In this document: in pieces, positions 21,567-32,828 of the stretch | Numbering within the stretch: position 1 is the first letter of the stretch | Layout of the letters: each line of letters opens with the position of its first letter | NCBI GenBank assembly: GCA_024803745.1 | Contig: JANJXV010000039.1 | Span: forward strand, 10,539,001 to 10,603,000 | DNA from: Megascapheus bottae | Taxonomy: Eukaryota > Chordata > Mammalia > Rodentia > Geomyidae | DNA: 64,000 nucleotides | Reading direction: 5' to 3' | Notes under the pieces: model-generated | Database searches by the model: none | What the model saw: only the letters and a program-made list of their open reading frames with translations | What the model was told of the DNA's origin: nothing | Program-made: the position numbers and the translations under genes

Positions 21567-23599
21567 TCTTTAGCTTTTCAATTTCCCTTCTGCCCTTCTG
21601 CCCCATCCAGATAAGATCTGTGATTTTTAATAAGTTCCTATAGCTTGTCACTTCCACAGCTGTTTTGTGCCAAGAAAGCCGTGGCAGATTTGTTAAGTGG
21701 CAAACCCTGCTAATTAGGTGGATGAAGTTACCTTTGTGACAGTAGCCCTGGCATTGAAGAAGGTGACATCCTTGCAAGGGACTGCCAGAGAGGCCTCTCC
21801 TTCATTGGCAGTTTCATCCTGTTCTTATTACAGATTCCATGAGCACCAGGCTGTTGGAAATCCCGCCCTGGAATTGCTCATTCTAGACCTGGCGTTTTCT
21901 TGCTTCTCACAGGCTTCTCTTGGAGACGCTGAGGTCTTCTGTGTTGGGAGTATGGCATCCCGTAGGACACAGCAGGGACGTAGAATACTGTGTGCATAGA
22001 ATACATCACCTGATACATGAAGAAGCAGATTCGATTAGCATTTTTGTTTCTGTTGATGTAATAAAATATCCAGGATGAGATGTCCTATCCATTGCGTAGC
22101 TGATGGGTGAGTGTTCCAACTTTAAATACAGCAGGTCTTCATAGTGGGACAGCAGTTATTTGGCATGGTAGGAAGTAAGAGTACCACACCCCCTCTTCTC
22201 ACAACGACCCACCCCATACTCTCTCCATCCATCACAGGGCAGCATCCCCAGTGACTTATCCCCCATTCACTAAGCTCTGACTCTGAAAGACCCTGAACCA
22301 TGGCCATATAGGGAACCAAACTTGTACCCCATGAACATTTTGGGAGAAGATAGATCACATCGACAGCAGAGGTTGAGGGGAGCGTGTCTTGAGGATGCTT
22401 GATCATTCTGCCTCTGTGTTTCCTTCGATCTCACCTGCTTGCAAAAGGATACTTAATTTTCTATAGTCAGGTAACCCGGAGGTTTGAGTAACTTCTCCTC
22501 TTGCCACAACAGAACTGGAAGTTGTGAATGGGTGTTTCTGGAAGATAGGAGAGGAGAGGGTCTTTGTTTTTAACCCAACCCACAGAAGGGAGAGAACTTC
22601 TGGTTACTAAATTCTTACGGTTTAGTTTGCATTGTAGATACCACCCTAGGACGTGCAACAGCTAAACTCACCTGGGTAGCCAGTGTGCGCACCTGAAGAC
22701 TGTGCCCCATCTCCAGCTGTGAGGCTCCAAGCATTCATCCCCAACTATCACTCACATTGGGGGTCTGCTTCCAGTGAAGCTTCTGCTTTACCCAGAAGCC
22801 AGTGGGCCCCAAATAATAACTGGACCTTGGGGACAGGGGAGAGGGGGAGGGAACAGGCCTCCAATGGGCAGCCTGTTGCCCTGGGTGAAAATTGAAATGT
22901 AGTTAAACACATCTAGAAGCTTCTTTCCAGGGATTTCCCCCCCCCCCCAACCATGTCTGGAAATGAATTTTCTCCTCTCAGAGGGGAGTCCTACAGTGCA
23001 CTTGAACTCTTGATTTGTTTCTCGTATTGGATACTCAGCTTCAAGAATGATTTTAATATCTAGGCTTCTGTTGGCAGAAGGCTATAATGGAAACACAATT
23101 ATTTCCCAAGGATTAACATAGAACAAACCAGGCCATTCCCTGGTCTCTGCCCAATTGTAAATATAATTTTTAATGAAATCAGGTATAATACAAATGATTA
23201 TTTATGCCTCCTTCTTCTATTCCATGTAGAACAACAACAACAAAAAAAATCTACCCTGTGTGTCTGTGTTTCTTATCTCCTAATTCCTAAAGTATTAATT
23301 TAATGAAAACAAACAAATAAACTGGAGGAGATGGGGAACAGAACCACTAAGTCTCAAAAGAGATCAGTTTCACAGCTTTTAGATTAATTCATTTGGTTCA
23401 ATGCAGATGTGGTAAATCTATTCAGATTCACATATTCAAGATGAGTTATTTCACGACATTGTCTCGCTGTATAGTATGAGTTATTTTGGTGAATTAAATG
23501 CTGGAGTGTAATTTCCAAAGAGAGGTTTGTAAAATGCAGCTCAATGCATGTTAGTGTTTCAAAGAAGTTATTCAATATAGAAAACACCTCTCATAATCT
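21567..23599. other. 2-kb SINE-free unique block
   Basis: No transposable element recognised over 2 kb. It is AT-rich from 23030. Frames of 60-94 codons on both strands overlap and carry no motif. A C10 run sits near 22938. It may be conserved non-coding DNA. Confidence 0.5.
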
Positions 23600-23610
23600 T
23601 TAACATTTTT

Positions 23611-23838
23611 TTTTTATAGGGGGAGTCATGGGGCTTGAATTCTGGCCTGGGCACTGTCTCAGAGCTCTTCAGCTCAAGGCTACCACCTTACCCTCGAGCC
23701 AAGATCCACTTTCTGTTTTCTAGAGGTTAATTGGAGATAAGAATCTCTGGTCCTTTTGTGCCAGGGCTTTGAACCTTGAGCCTCAGATCTCAGCCTCCTG
23801 AGTAGTTAGGATTACAAGTCTGAGCCACTGTGCCAGCT
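23611..23838 (-). mobile_element. B1-dID-type SINE with target-site duplication
   Basis: Flanked by TTAACATTTTT at 23600-23610 and again at 23838-23848. Antisense body with 'gagtagttaggattacaagt'. Confidence 0.9.
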
Positions 23839-23877
23839 TAACATTTTTCCTTTGTTTGTATTTTTGCATCTGTGTAT

Positions 23878-24105
23878 GTGCCAGTATTGGGACTTGAACT
23901 CAGGGCCTGAGGGCTCTCTTTTAGCTTTTTACTATCACAGCTGGTGCTCTACCACTTGAGCCACATCTCCACTTCTGTCTTTGTTTGGCTAGTAAATTGG
24001 GAATAATCTCATGAACTTTTCTGCCTGGGATGACTTTGAACTGTGATCCACAGATCTCACTCTCCTGAGTAGCTAGAATAACAGGTGTGAGACACTGCTG
24101 CCTGA
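23878..24105 (-). mobile_element. B1-dID-type SINE
   Basis: Antisense, only 30 bp from the previous copy; 'ttgggacttgaactcagggc' and 'gagtagctagaataacaggt'. An (AAT)n patch follows at its 5' side, 24118-24134. Confidence 0.9.
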
Positions 24106-24654
24106 GTCCACTCCCCCCAAAAATAATAATAATAAAAGAAAAAAACATGGCCCTCACCTTTGCTAATCACCCGGAGTAATTCAAACAAGCCAGCTCTCAG
24201 TTTGGGTATATCTAAATCCTTTACAAATAATTGTGAGTGGGCTGGGAAGAGAAGAAGTTACATCCTGTGGCTAAAACAGTAAGATCTATGAGGTATTTGA
24301 TTTGCCAAAATGGTGGCTCAGAGAAAGTTAAATTAGTTGAATAATGCATTGGGTAGGGATTTTCTGACTGCTTTTTTTTTTTTTCAGGATGTTTGGCCTA
24401 GAATGGAAAATGAGCCTGAAAAGGCAGTAGGTAGAGAATGTTCCTTTTTACATCTTTACAGGTAGCAGAGCCAACTGGCACAGTCAGGCGCTGTCACAGA
24501 ACCCCTGAGATAGGATTTCAGGCCCTTATACACAAGAACATGGAAGTTGTAATCAAACCCAATGGGCTCATTTTCTGATATACACGTTCTTCCTTGCCAT
24601 TCTCGAAACAGAAAAGTGTGGCACTATTTGTTTGGTTGCTTGTTTATGAATTGA
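24106..24654. other. Unique DNA, no gene seen
   Basis: Mixed sequence with a T-run at 24372-24384. No gene or repeat recognised. Confidence 0.5.
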
Positions 24655-24896
24655 TTTTTGCCCATACTAGGACTTAAGCTCTGGGCTGAGCACTTGCTTG
24701 GCTTGTTTGCTTAAGGCTGATGCTCTACCATCTTAGCCATACCTCCAGCCCAGATTTTTCCTTTGCTGGTTAATTGAAGAAGGAGTCTCACAGATACTTT
24801 CTTTTTTTTCCACTCAGATTGGGCTTTGAAGTTGAATCCTTGAGATTTCAGCCTCCTGAGTAGTCAGGATGACAGGTACGAGCCACCAGGCTAGCT
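24655..24896 (-). mobile_element. B1-dID-type SINE
   Basis: Diverged antisense copy; 'gatgctctaccatcttagcc' and 'gagtagtcaggatgacaggt'. Confidence 0.75.
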
Positions 24897-25237
24897 AATG
24901 CAGCTATTTTCACAGTTTAACACCTCTATTATGTTTTCTAAGTAAGGTAGACATCATTTAAGTTATAGGTGGAAGGAGTGCATAGGTTAGATGTAAAAGA
25001 TTCGCATGGGAGTTCTGGTATTTGTGAATTGATCTCCACCCAGTGAAGGGTCAAAGGACAATGGTCCCCCGGAATGCTAGAGTTTGGGGAACCAACTGAG
25101 GCTTTGCCCTTTGATTATCTCATTAAAGTATTCAGAAGTTTCACTCAACAGGAAGAAACCTGAATTCAAAACAGGACCTAAAAACCCAGCTGGCTAGACC
25201 AACTTTTTGAATTTCAGGTGAGAAGAAGAAGGAAAAT
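24897..25237. other. Unique DNA, no gene seen
   Basis: No repeat or gene recognised. Confidence 0.5.
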
Positions 25238-25326
25238 TCCAGCCAGGTGTATTGGTTCAGGTGTGTAATCTCCAGAGGCAGTGATTTGGAAGGATTGTGG
25301 TTTGAGGCCAGCCCAAGCAAAAAAAT
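25238..25326 (+). mobile_element. B1-like left-monomer fragment
   Basis: 'cagccaggtgtattggttca' through 'ggccagcccaagcaaaaaaa' is a 7SL-derived left monomer. A piece resembling the next SINE segment ('gatgtctatctccaatcaac') reappears at 25466-25490, so the element may be interrupted by about 130 bp. Confidence 0.6.
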
Positions 25327-25567
25327 GTTAGCAAATCCACCATCTATTGAAACATAAGCCCCTGGTTTCCTCCATTTTCTTTTGCTTTTGACTATAGGAC
25401 CAGAAACAGAAGGAGGGAACACAGAAGGTGAAAGAAAGCAAAATTCAAAGCAAGAAAGAACATAAGATGTCTATCTCCAATCAACTCTCTCCCCTGTCCT
25501 CGCAAACAGAAACCCTTTAAGCCAAGATAAAGGAGAGACGAACACTAGAATTAAAGAGAAATCTTTA

Positions 25568-25785
25568 CCAGCTAGGTGCCCGTGGCTCACATCTGGCATC
25601 CTAGCTACTTAGGAAGCTGAGATCTGAGGATGGAGGTTCAAAGCTAGCCTGGGCAGGAAACGCCACCCAAAATCCAGAATTGGAACTGTGACTCAAGTAA
25701 GAGCCTTAGCCTTGAGTGAAAAAGCCAAAGGACAATGTCCAGGCCCTGAGTTCAAGCCCCAGATTAGGCAATAAAGAGAAAGAAA
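25568..25785 (+). mobile_element. B1-dID-type SINE
   Basis: 'cctagctacttaggaagctg' and 'ccaggccctgagttcaagcc' are near consensus. The tail is A-rich with AAAGAGAAAG. Confidence 0.9.
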
Positions 25786-26460
25786 CAAAAGAGAGATTAA
25801 TCCATACCAAAACAACAACAAAAGATAATAATACAATTAAAATGCAAGACTCTCCTTGGTAGAAATGGAGTCTCTGAGCCCTGGTACCTCGTTTGGGACT
25901 TATCTCCGGGCCCCTCTGGCTTACTATTTTTCTTCTTTAGTGAATTAAATAAGAACTCGAAAAGGCAAGGTGGTTTTATGTAGATTCCTCTCTGTTCCCC
26001 CCTCCCCCCCCCGCACCTCCTTTAAGTAGGAATTTTGAGTGATTTGGCTGCTGGATGTGGGAGCTCGTCTGCCAAACTCCACCTGCTGAAGGGACCTGAG
26101 TCCAGCTGTTTCTGAGAGCTCTTCTCTCTACAAAGGTTTATCAGGGAAAAGAGAGCTAATAAAAAAAAATATGATGAATCAGGACACAGAGGAGAGCTTG
26201 AGAGCTGACTGTAATAAACTTCCAGCTTTGGGGCGCATGGTTTTGCCTAAGCACCCACCTGGACTGAGTCATGTACATGGTCTTGACCTTGTCACTTTCC
26301 TGGCCAGTGGCTTCCACTGGGATGCTGGGAAGGGAAGAGGGGTGTGAGGCATGAGCTTTGCAGTCAATTCTGGTGTCCAGATTGACTGGATGTGTGACTA
26401 TAGGGTAACTTTCATTATCTCCTGCCATGCTGGCACTTTCTCTTTCATAATAAAGGATTC
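25786..26460. other. Unique DNA, no gene seen
   Basis: Mixed sequence with a C-run at about 25998-26012. The 112-codon minus frame (26156-26494) includes the G13 run and is not convincing. Confidence 0.45.
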
Positions 26461-26481
26461 TGGGGCGGGGGGGGGGGGGAA

Positions 26482-26728
26482 GAAATCCAGACAATATGTC
26501 TTGGAGCTTGAACTCAGGATGTGGCTTTTGTTTCTAAGCTGTTTTGTTTTGTTTTGTGTTTGTTTAAGGCTGGTGCTTGACCACTTAAGCCACAGCTCTA
26601 CTTCTGCCTTTTTGGGGGCTTCATTGGAGATAAGAGTCTCAAGGACTTTTCTGCTGGCTTTGCACCACCATCTTCAGATCTCAGCTATTAAGTAGCTAGG
26701 ATGACGGTCACAAGCCACCAAGGTCTAG
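26482..26728 (-). mobile_element. B1-dID-type SINE
   Basis: Antisense; 'ttggagcttgaactcaggat' and 'aagtagctaggatgacggtc'. Its tail side touches a G13 run (26467-26479). Confidence 0.85.
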
Positions 26729-26814
26729 CCAGAATCATCATTCTTTAGAGGTGAAAGGAGAGAGCACTGTGCTCTGAGCACTAGTCAGCACTAGGGAATG
26801 AGAGTGAATGCTGA

Positions 26815-26935
26815 ACCTCATTCACTCAGTTAACAAACATTTATTGGACACCTAGTTTGTTGAGACTTGATGCTTGATCTAGAGGTCCAAGATGAAGAAG
26901 ACATATGGTCTGGTCTTTAAGGCTCACTCTTAGAA
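26815..26935 (-). mobile_element. L2 3' end fragment
   Basis: 'aacaaacatttattggacac' then 'ctagtttgttgagac' and 'gatgaagaagacatatggtc' follow the reversed L2 3' end, whose sense form ends in 'caataaatatttgttgaatg'. Confidence 0.65.
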
Positions 26936-26936
26936 G

Positions 26937-26937
<1 letters not shown>

Positions 26938-26985
<48 letters not shown>
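26938..26985. repeat. (AC)n microsatellite
   Basis: About 23 perfect AC units. Confidence 0.98.
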
Positions 26986-26988
<3 letters not shown>

Positions 26989-27309
26989 TTTGGAGCTGTA
27001 TATTCAGTGACTGGCTAGAAGACACAGAGGGCAATGAGAAAGCAGACTGATCAGGGTCAGACTGCGGAGGCTTCCCTGTAGGAAGGTAGGCCGTTTTTAT
27101 GAAAACACTAGAAATTCCTACCCTCCCTAGGTGCCCTTAGGGGTCGGGGTCAACAAGCTTCAGTTTGGCAATCTCACTGCAGTCAGTTTGGAGACCTTGT
27201 AGAAGGATGCTCTAGGCCCAGCTCCTGCTGTGGACACGCTGGGCTTTGCAAAGCATTGACACGTTTAAATAAATGATGTTCTGTTCAGCTCTGCGGACTG
27301 CAGGGGTCT

Positions 27310-27310
<1 letters not shown>
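26986..27310. other. Unique DNA, no gene seen
   Basis: Nothing recognised. Confidence 0.5.
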
Positions 27311-27369
<59 letters not shown>

Positions 27370-27377
27370 CCCCCCCC
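27311..27377. repeat. (TC)n tract followed by C11
   Basis: About 28 TC units then 11 C at 27367-27377. The Arg/Glu-repeat minus-strand frame is an artefact. Confidence 0.98.
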
Positions 27378-28501
27378 TTTCACCAGCACTACATCTGGAC
27401 CAACAATAAGCAGGTGACATATCTTCAGCATAAAATTGATCTCTGCGCTGATGTCATTTTTGTCCTTCTCACTGATAGAGACTCTGACACACTCTCTGGG
27501 GAACTCCAGGGCTTCTTGCAAATGGATCTCTCTCTTCCTTTGTTTTTTATTTTTATTCGTTTTTGTTTTTGTTTTTTGGGCGTTAAGAAACATCTGGCTC
27601 TTTTGCTTCGTTCTCCCATTTCCCATCTCTGAACACATCTACTTGCCTCTGAAACATAATACTACTTTTGGCAAACAAGCAAAGGATTCTTCAGCTCCCC
27701 CCATCTTCCCCCCTCCCCAGATCCCAGATTCCTCCTCCAGCTTCCCCCCCCCCACCCACCAGTCATTCTTTCGGAGTTCAACCCAACATGGGTTCTTTAC
27801 TTTTCCTTGGCAGCTTGTGGGATTTTTTTCAAACAGGAGGTAAAACAGGTATATTTTTTTTTCCCCCAAGACAGCTTTCATTACATTTGTGGCAGGGATC
27901 TTGTTTTAATAAGGGCTTTCAAAAGCAGCCGTCTGCTTCTGAGCTTTGCAAAACACGGCTCTATAAAAAGTTAGGGAGCTCCCCGCCCCCCACTGCCCCA
28001 TCTCCTCCCTGCAAACCTCGTTAGCTCTCTTCCTTATTTCACTTCATGTTCATTCTGTGATTAAACATTTTGCCCCCAACCATACAAGACATTAAGACAA
28101 TTGTGCCATGAAACAGTGAGGATTTAGAAACAGGATTTTCTTTCTTTTTTTTTCTTCCACTCATCCCTTTTTCTTTCTTCCCATATTCAAATGGGAGATT
28201 TATAGACATTAATAACCACTTGAGTTTAATCTACAAATGTTCGAGGATGCTATTGGTTTTAAATACTACGCTTGGATAGAACATGCAGGTTTCTCTCCAG
28301 TTTCTGACTTTCTGTTCAAGAACTCATGAACTCAGTTTTTAGTCAATGCGGGCAAAAGATACAAATAAACAGAGAACTGTAAATACAGAGAGAGAGACAA
28401 AAAAGAAGGAGCTCAATTTTACACAACCGACTTGCTAACCTTTTTTTTTTTGATCGGTGGAATTAAAGACATTAATTAACTATGGTGAGCGTTTATTGAT
28501 G

Positions 28502-28502
<1 letters not shown>
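27378..28502. other. SINE-free, AT-rich unique block
   Basis: The two larger plus frames (27436-27843 and 27668-28024) are Phe/Pro-rich translations of T- and C-rich DNA. From 27860 to 28340 the sequence is even, AT-rich and free of simple repeats, the texture expected of conserved non-coding DNA. A 'ctataaaaag' string at 27961-27970 has no supporting promoter context. Confidence 0.45.
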
Positions 28503-28570
<68 letters not shown>

Positions 28571-28581
28571 TGTGTGTGTGT

Positions 28582-28661
<80 letters not shown>
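28503..28661. repeat. Compound microsatellite (TG)n(GA)n(TG)n(GA)n(TG)n
   Basis: Alternating TG and GA blocks in a five-part arrangement over 159 bp, abutting an antisense SINE tail at 28661. Confidence 0.98.
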
Positions 28662-28663
<2 letters not shown>

Positions 28664-28843
28664 TGGGGCTTGAACTCAGAGCTGAAATGCTGTCCCTGCT
28701 CTATATTTTGCTCAGTGCTGTTGCTGTACCACTGGAGCACACTTCCAATAGGCTTTCCTCTCTGGGCTAGCTTTGAACCATGATCCTCAGATCTAAGCCT
28801 CTTGAGTAGTTAGGGTTACAGGCGTGAGCTTCTGGTGCCTGGC
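28661..28843 (-). mobile_element. B1-dID-type SINE with internal deletion
   Basis: 'tcctggggcttgaactcaga' and 'gagtagttagggttacaggc' are clear. About 40 bp at the monomer junction is missing around 28745-28755. Confidence 0.85.
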
Positions 28844-28896
28844 TCAGTTTAGCTCTTTGACACTGACACATTTTTGTTCATTGGAGCGCCCCTTCC

Positions 28897-28898
<2 letters not shown>

Positions 28899-28949
<51 letters not shown>
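28899..28949. repeat. (AC)n microsatellite
   Basis: About 25 AC units, not next to a SINE tail. Confidence 0.98.
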
Positions 28950-28952
<3 letters not shown>

Positions 28953-29149
28953 CATTCTTCCTTCCACCTTTTGTCTCCTCCCCCCCCCCCCCGCTTTATT
29001 TTTATTTTTCTCTTGGGGATAACAGTCTCTAATACATTTAACTGCCAGTCTATCATGCTGGATGTGTCTGAGCTTGTCTTTATGGACTTTTAAAATTAAT
29101 ACTAGCCAGTTGTCTCTTGATGTACCCTACCCCTGCTGCTGTGCTCGGC

Positions 29150-29480
29150 TGTTTAATTGTAGAGGTGGCCTCTTGTGGCCGCATGCTCCTAATATTTAGC
29201 CAGGGTTGGAAATATGAATGTTAGAAGAAAAACTGGCAGATGGCTGAGAATGCAATTTTACTCATAACACACCAGTAAAACTTTAACTCAGAAGATTTAG
29301 TGCGCGGAGCGTTCCAGCCAGCAAGCTGCAGCCATATGCAGATTTTTTTTCAAACTTCTAAACTGATGGCTTTGCAAAGTGTGCATAAGCAGCCTTTATT
29401 GATTATGATGTTAAAAATTGAAAGCGTCAGTATCATTTAGCTCGAGACAGTTTTAAAGGAAAAATGAACATTCGTTTTCA
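29150..29480. promoter_or_regulatory. Candidate conserved non-coding element
   Basis: Even AT-rich sequence without simple repeats, carrying a CATATG E-box (29333-29338), a 'ttattgattatgatg' homeodomain/PBX-like stretch (29396-29410), and a CTCF-like site at its left edge. This is a judgement from texture; conservation cannot be shown here. Confidence 0.35.
29165..29178 (-). promoter_or_regulatory. CTCF-like site
   Basis: The minus strand reads CCACAAGAGGCCAC, matching 12 of 14 positions of the CTCF core CCASYAGRKGGCRS as I recall it. Confidence 0.35.
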
Positions 29481-30305
29481 TTATGAACTACAGAAAGGCC
29501 AGGGGCTGAAGAGGCCCCTACATTCATTATTTCCTACATTCCAGAGAGGGTGCTTTTTAAAGAGTCTCTTCCTCCCCCCCAAAAAAATTAGATTCACTTG
29601 AAAGACATCAATCAGGTCAGACGTCACTAATTCAAGGTAAGGCTGTCTACAGCTCCTTATGGGGCCCAACTCCTGGGTTGTTTTGTGGGGGGGGGCAAGG
29701 GAGCACTTGGGGGGGGGATGGTATTGTTAATTAATTTGATGTTTACTGATCACAACTAGAACTCTATTAAATAACTCTGAGACTCTGACAGATGTCCACA
29801 GAATTAGGACATTCGGTCTCAGAGGCACCTGTTCTAATTCAGCCTATAGATGTCCAGGCATAGCTTATCCCAGAAGCCATCAGCTTTCCCCTTCTTGTTC
29901 TGCTAAAGAGGGGAAGCTACGGATTTGGGGCCAGCCTACCATTGATGGGGGCATGTGTCCTGTCTGAACAATGTACAACAGGAACTCATGTGGTATTGCC
30001 TCCTCAGCTGAGCTCATGTTAAAAATGCCCAAAGGCATTTATTTCTATTATTGCTTAATGGTTTAATATTTTCCCGTCAACTAGGAAATGATTGCTAGGT
30101 TGGAAGTTAAAAAAAAAAAAGAAAAGAAAAAAGCCAAATAACAATGGCAAGAACAAAAGAATAAGGGTTAAGGAAATCAGTGTGCTTTGCTTAATTCACT
30201 CAAGGGAGGTCCATGAAACACAGCACGCAAAGCCAGTTTCAGCCCATCTATCTGGATTTCTGCATGGCTCCTTTCTTATTCATTGACAGTGGAGATATTG
30301 AAGCC

Positions 30306-30332
30306 GAGCTCAACTGAGCTCAATCTGAGCTC
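30306..30332. repeat. Three phased GAGCTC palindromes
   Basis: GAGCTC occurs at 30306, 30316 and 30327, that is 10 and 11 bp apart, within a degenerate short tandem repeat. Confidence 0.7.
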
Positions 30333-30550
30333 GACTTGGAAGCAAAAAGCAACTTCACGTTGCTGAAAAGGCAAACCTGACTCATGTGGGCAGAAAAGTG
30401 TTTGTGGCTTAGATGCTAACATGTTACTTGACAACCATCTTGCTATCTAGTGGTGTTTTAAGGTAGGAGCTGCATTTCTCTTTCTACATCTGTTTAGACA
30501 GGTGTTTCTTTGGAGAAGCACCACAACCAGATTACAAGAGAAGAAATTGT

Positions 30551-30800
30551 CACCAGGATTCCTTTCATTGTAGGAAGACGGGAAATGCTGCCATATTGGG
30601 TAGTGGATATGAGAGGAGAACCACCATATTGGGTGGTAGACATAAGAGAAATCCTTACCATAGTTCTTTCCATTCTAGGATGACAGGAAGTGCTATCATG
30701 TTATATAATAGATATACATACAAGGAAAGCAATCCTTACCAGAGTTCCTTTCTTTCTAGGAAAACAGGAAGTGTGGCCATATTGGATGGTGGACGCTACT
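30551..30800 (+). repeat. Diverged tandem repeat, about 80-bp unit
   Basis: Three units are visible. Each has a 'ttcctttc.ttctagga' part, an 'acaggaagtg' part and a 'ccatattggrtggt' part: unit 1 from 30553, unit 2 from 30650, unit 3 from 30731. Unit 1 also has a partial second copy of its end (30619-30645). The 68-codon frame here simply repeats with the DNA. Confidence 0.75.
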
Positions 30801-32589
30801 AGCATCCCATTTATTCTTTGAATTTGCCCCCCTCATATTTTGCTCCTGTGTGTGTCTATTAGTGTCCAAAGCTCAAAGATATAATGCATGTGGGTACTAT
30901 ACCTCACACTCCCAGCCTGAGTTCTCCAAGTATGAACAGATTACATAGATATTTACTGTAAGATAATGCTGAGCAGAAGCTGCTCTAAAGAAAAATGATA
31001 CTTGGCTGGCACATTTTCTAGATCCACTGGTTATGTATAAAACATTGGATAACTAAAGCAGAAAGAGTCATCATTAGGGAGAGAATCATCTATCCCAATC
31101 ACAAAGCCATTTCCTCTTGGGCAGGAGACTCAGGTAAATCTATTACAAACCTACTTGGGAGGGTCATTTCACAAGTTTAATTATCAGAGAGTTTAACAGA
31201 GAGTTCTCACCCAGTGCCCTGACAAGTGATGAAGTAACTGAGCCAGTTATCAGTCAGATTTTATTTTCTGTAGGACTGGGCAGTTTGATTGCCAACAAGG
31301 GCAAGCTGCTGAATCCTGGCCGTATTCCCTGGAATAAGGCTCTAAGACAGGGTAAACATTTGCACAGCCACCAAAGCAGAGCTCTGAAGGATTATTTTTT
31401 TTTACAGAAAATTGTTGTGCAGAGTGGACAGGAGTATGTAGTCTGGTATAAGTAACATTTTTTTTTTTACTGGAGCCATTCTTTACCCTGTGTGAGTTCA
31501 AAGCAGCTCCAGAGGAATCAGGAGAAAGAAGCATAAATTCTAAACTCTGTGCAAATGGGGAATTGAACTGCAGACAACAAAAGGGGTAAAACTGACTTTT
31601 CTGGGCTCCAAAAACTAAATTGCAATCATTCTCAATTTATGTCCAGTCTGGGATCCAGAAAGGTCTCTCGCTTGAGGGTTGGCATGAAAATCAGAGTGTA
31701 CTAGAACAATCATTCACCATCAATATGTCCCTTAACTCTTAGACAGCTCCAGGCGACTGTAGGGGCGGTGGGTGAACCATCTTTACTGGTCCAAAATCTG
31801 CGTTAACTAATACTTATTGGATGGTAAAATGCAACCGAAACTGTTAATATGTGGGAGAGTCATATGAATATCAAACAAATTCATTACGATCAGCGCTATT
31901 ACAGTGAATACCAAATGAGTTCATAATGTTGGAACAATGAAAGTGTTACCGATAGATTTTTATTTCTGTAACAAATCCTCCATGTAAAAGGCTCCTCCTG
32001 TACTGTTAATTCTAATATGTTTGCATTTGAATATCAGTCTCATCAAGTAAATTATGAGTTCTAATAGCCTGTACCACAATGAGTGGGTTTTTATATTGTT
32101 TGGCTTTCTTGACACGAGAACAAATTTTCCCTGCATCCTCTATTCCCCAATCTGTTTGTAGAATTTGATGATGACTCTGGTGGGTTCACATTTCCCTTTG
32201 AGTGGCCGATCATTAGAAATCCATTTAGTATTCAATGTTATAACACTAATTTGATAGGACAGGATGAGAACAGAATTCATCTTGTATTCATATATAGATT
32301 GTACTATGAAGTTCTGAGGAGCTTCAGCTCTAATTCAGGCTTAGTTAATGGGTACATTAGAAAGAAGCCATTACTAGAGAGAAGGAGGCTCAATTGCTCT
32401 TGATGAACATTTGAAATCTTGTGGCATTGCAATCATGATATGTTTCTCCAATCTATCTGTAGTTTACACTGATACTGTTCTGGGCCTAAGCCTAGAAGAG
32501 GTGTAATCGATCTGAGATGGACCAATAGCAGGAAGGAGTAAGCAGAACATCACTGAGAATTTGCAGTGCTCTGTACTTGCACTCAAGGC

Positions 32590-32828
32590 CTCACTGGACA
32601 CTGGTGGCTCATGCCTGTAATCCAAATTACTCAGGAGGCTGAGATCTGAGCAATGAAGTTTGAAGGTAACCCAGGCAGAAAAACCCATAAGACTCTTTTC
32701 CCCCATTAATCAGCAAAAAGCCAAAAGTCGAGTTGTGGCTCAAGTGGTAGAGCACAGATCTTGAGCAGAAAAAGCCAACTGAGAGTGCAAGGCCCTAATT
32801 TCTAGCCTCAGAACCAAAAGAGAAAAAA
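32590..32828 (+). mobile_element. B1-dID-type SINE
   Basis: 'actggtggctcatgcctgta' and 'gttgtggctcaagtggtaga' are close to consensus. A-rich tail at 32818-32830. Confidence 0.9.

Larger units (their letters stand above)
28844..32589. other. 3.7-kb block with no recognisable SINE
   Basis: The largest interval in the window lacking any SINE that I can see. It holds one (AC)n array (28899-28949), a C13 run (28980-28992), two short G runs (29686-29715), the tandem repeat at 30551-30800, and long stretches of even AT-rich sequence. No open frame exceeds 94 codons and none is recognisable. It is best read as regulatory or structural non-coding DNA. Confidence 0.55.

Noticed and set aside
27955..27980. 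TATA-like 'ctctataaaaag' as a promoter
   Set aside because: No initiator, CpG island, downstream exon or open frame supports it.
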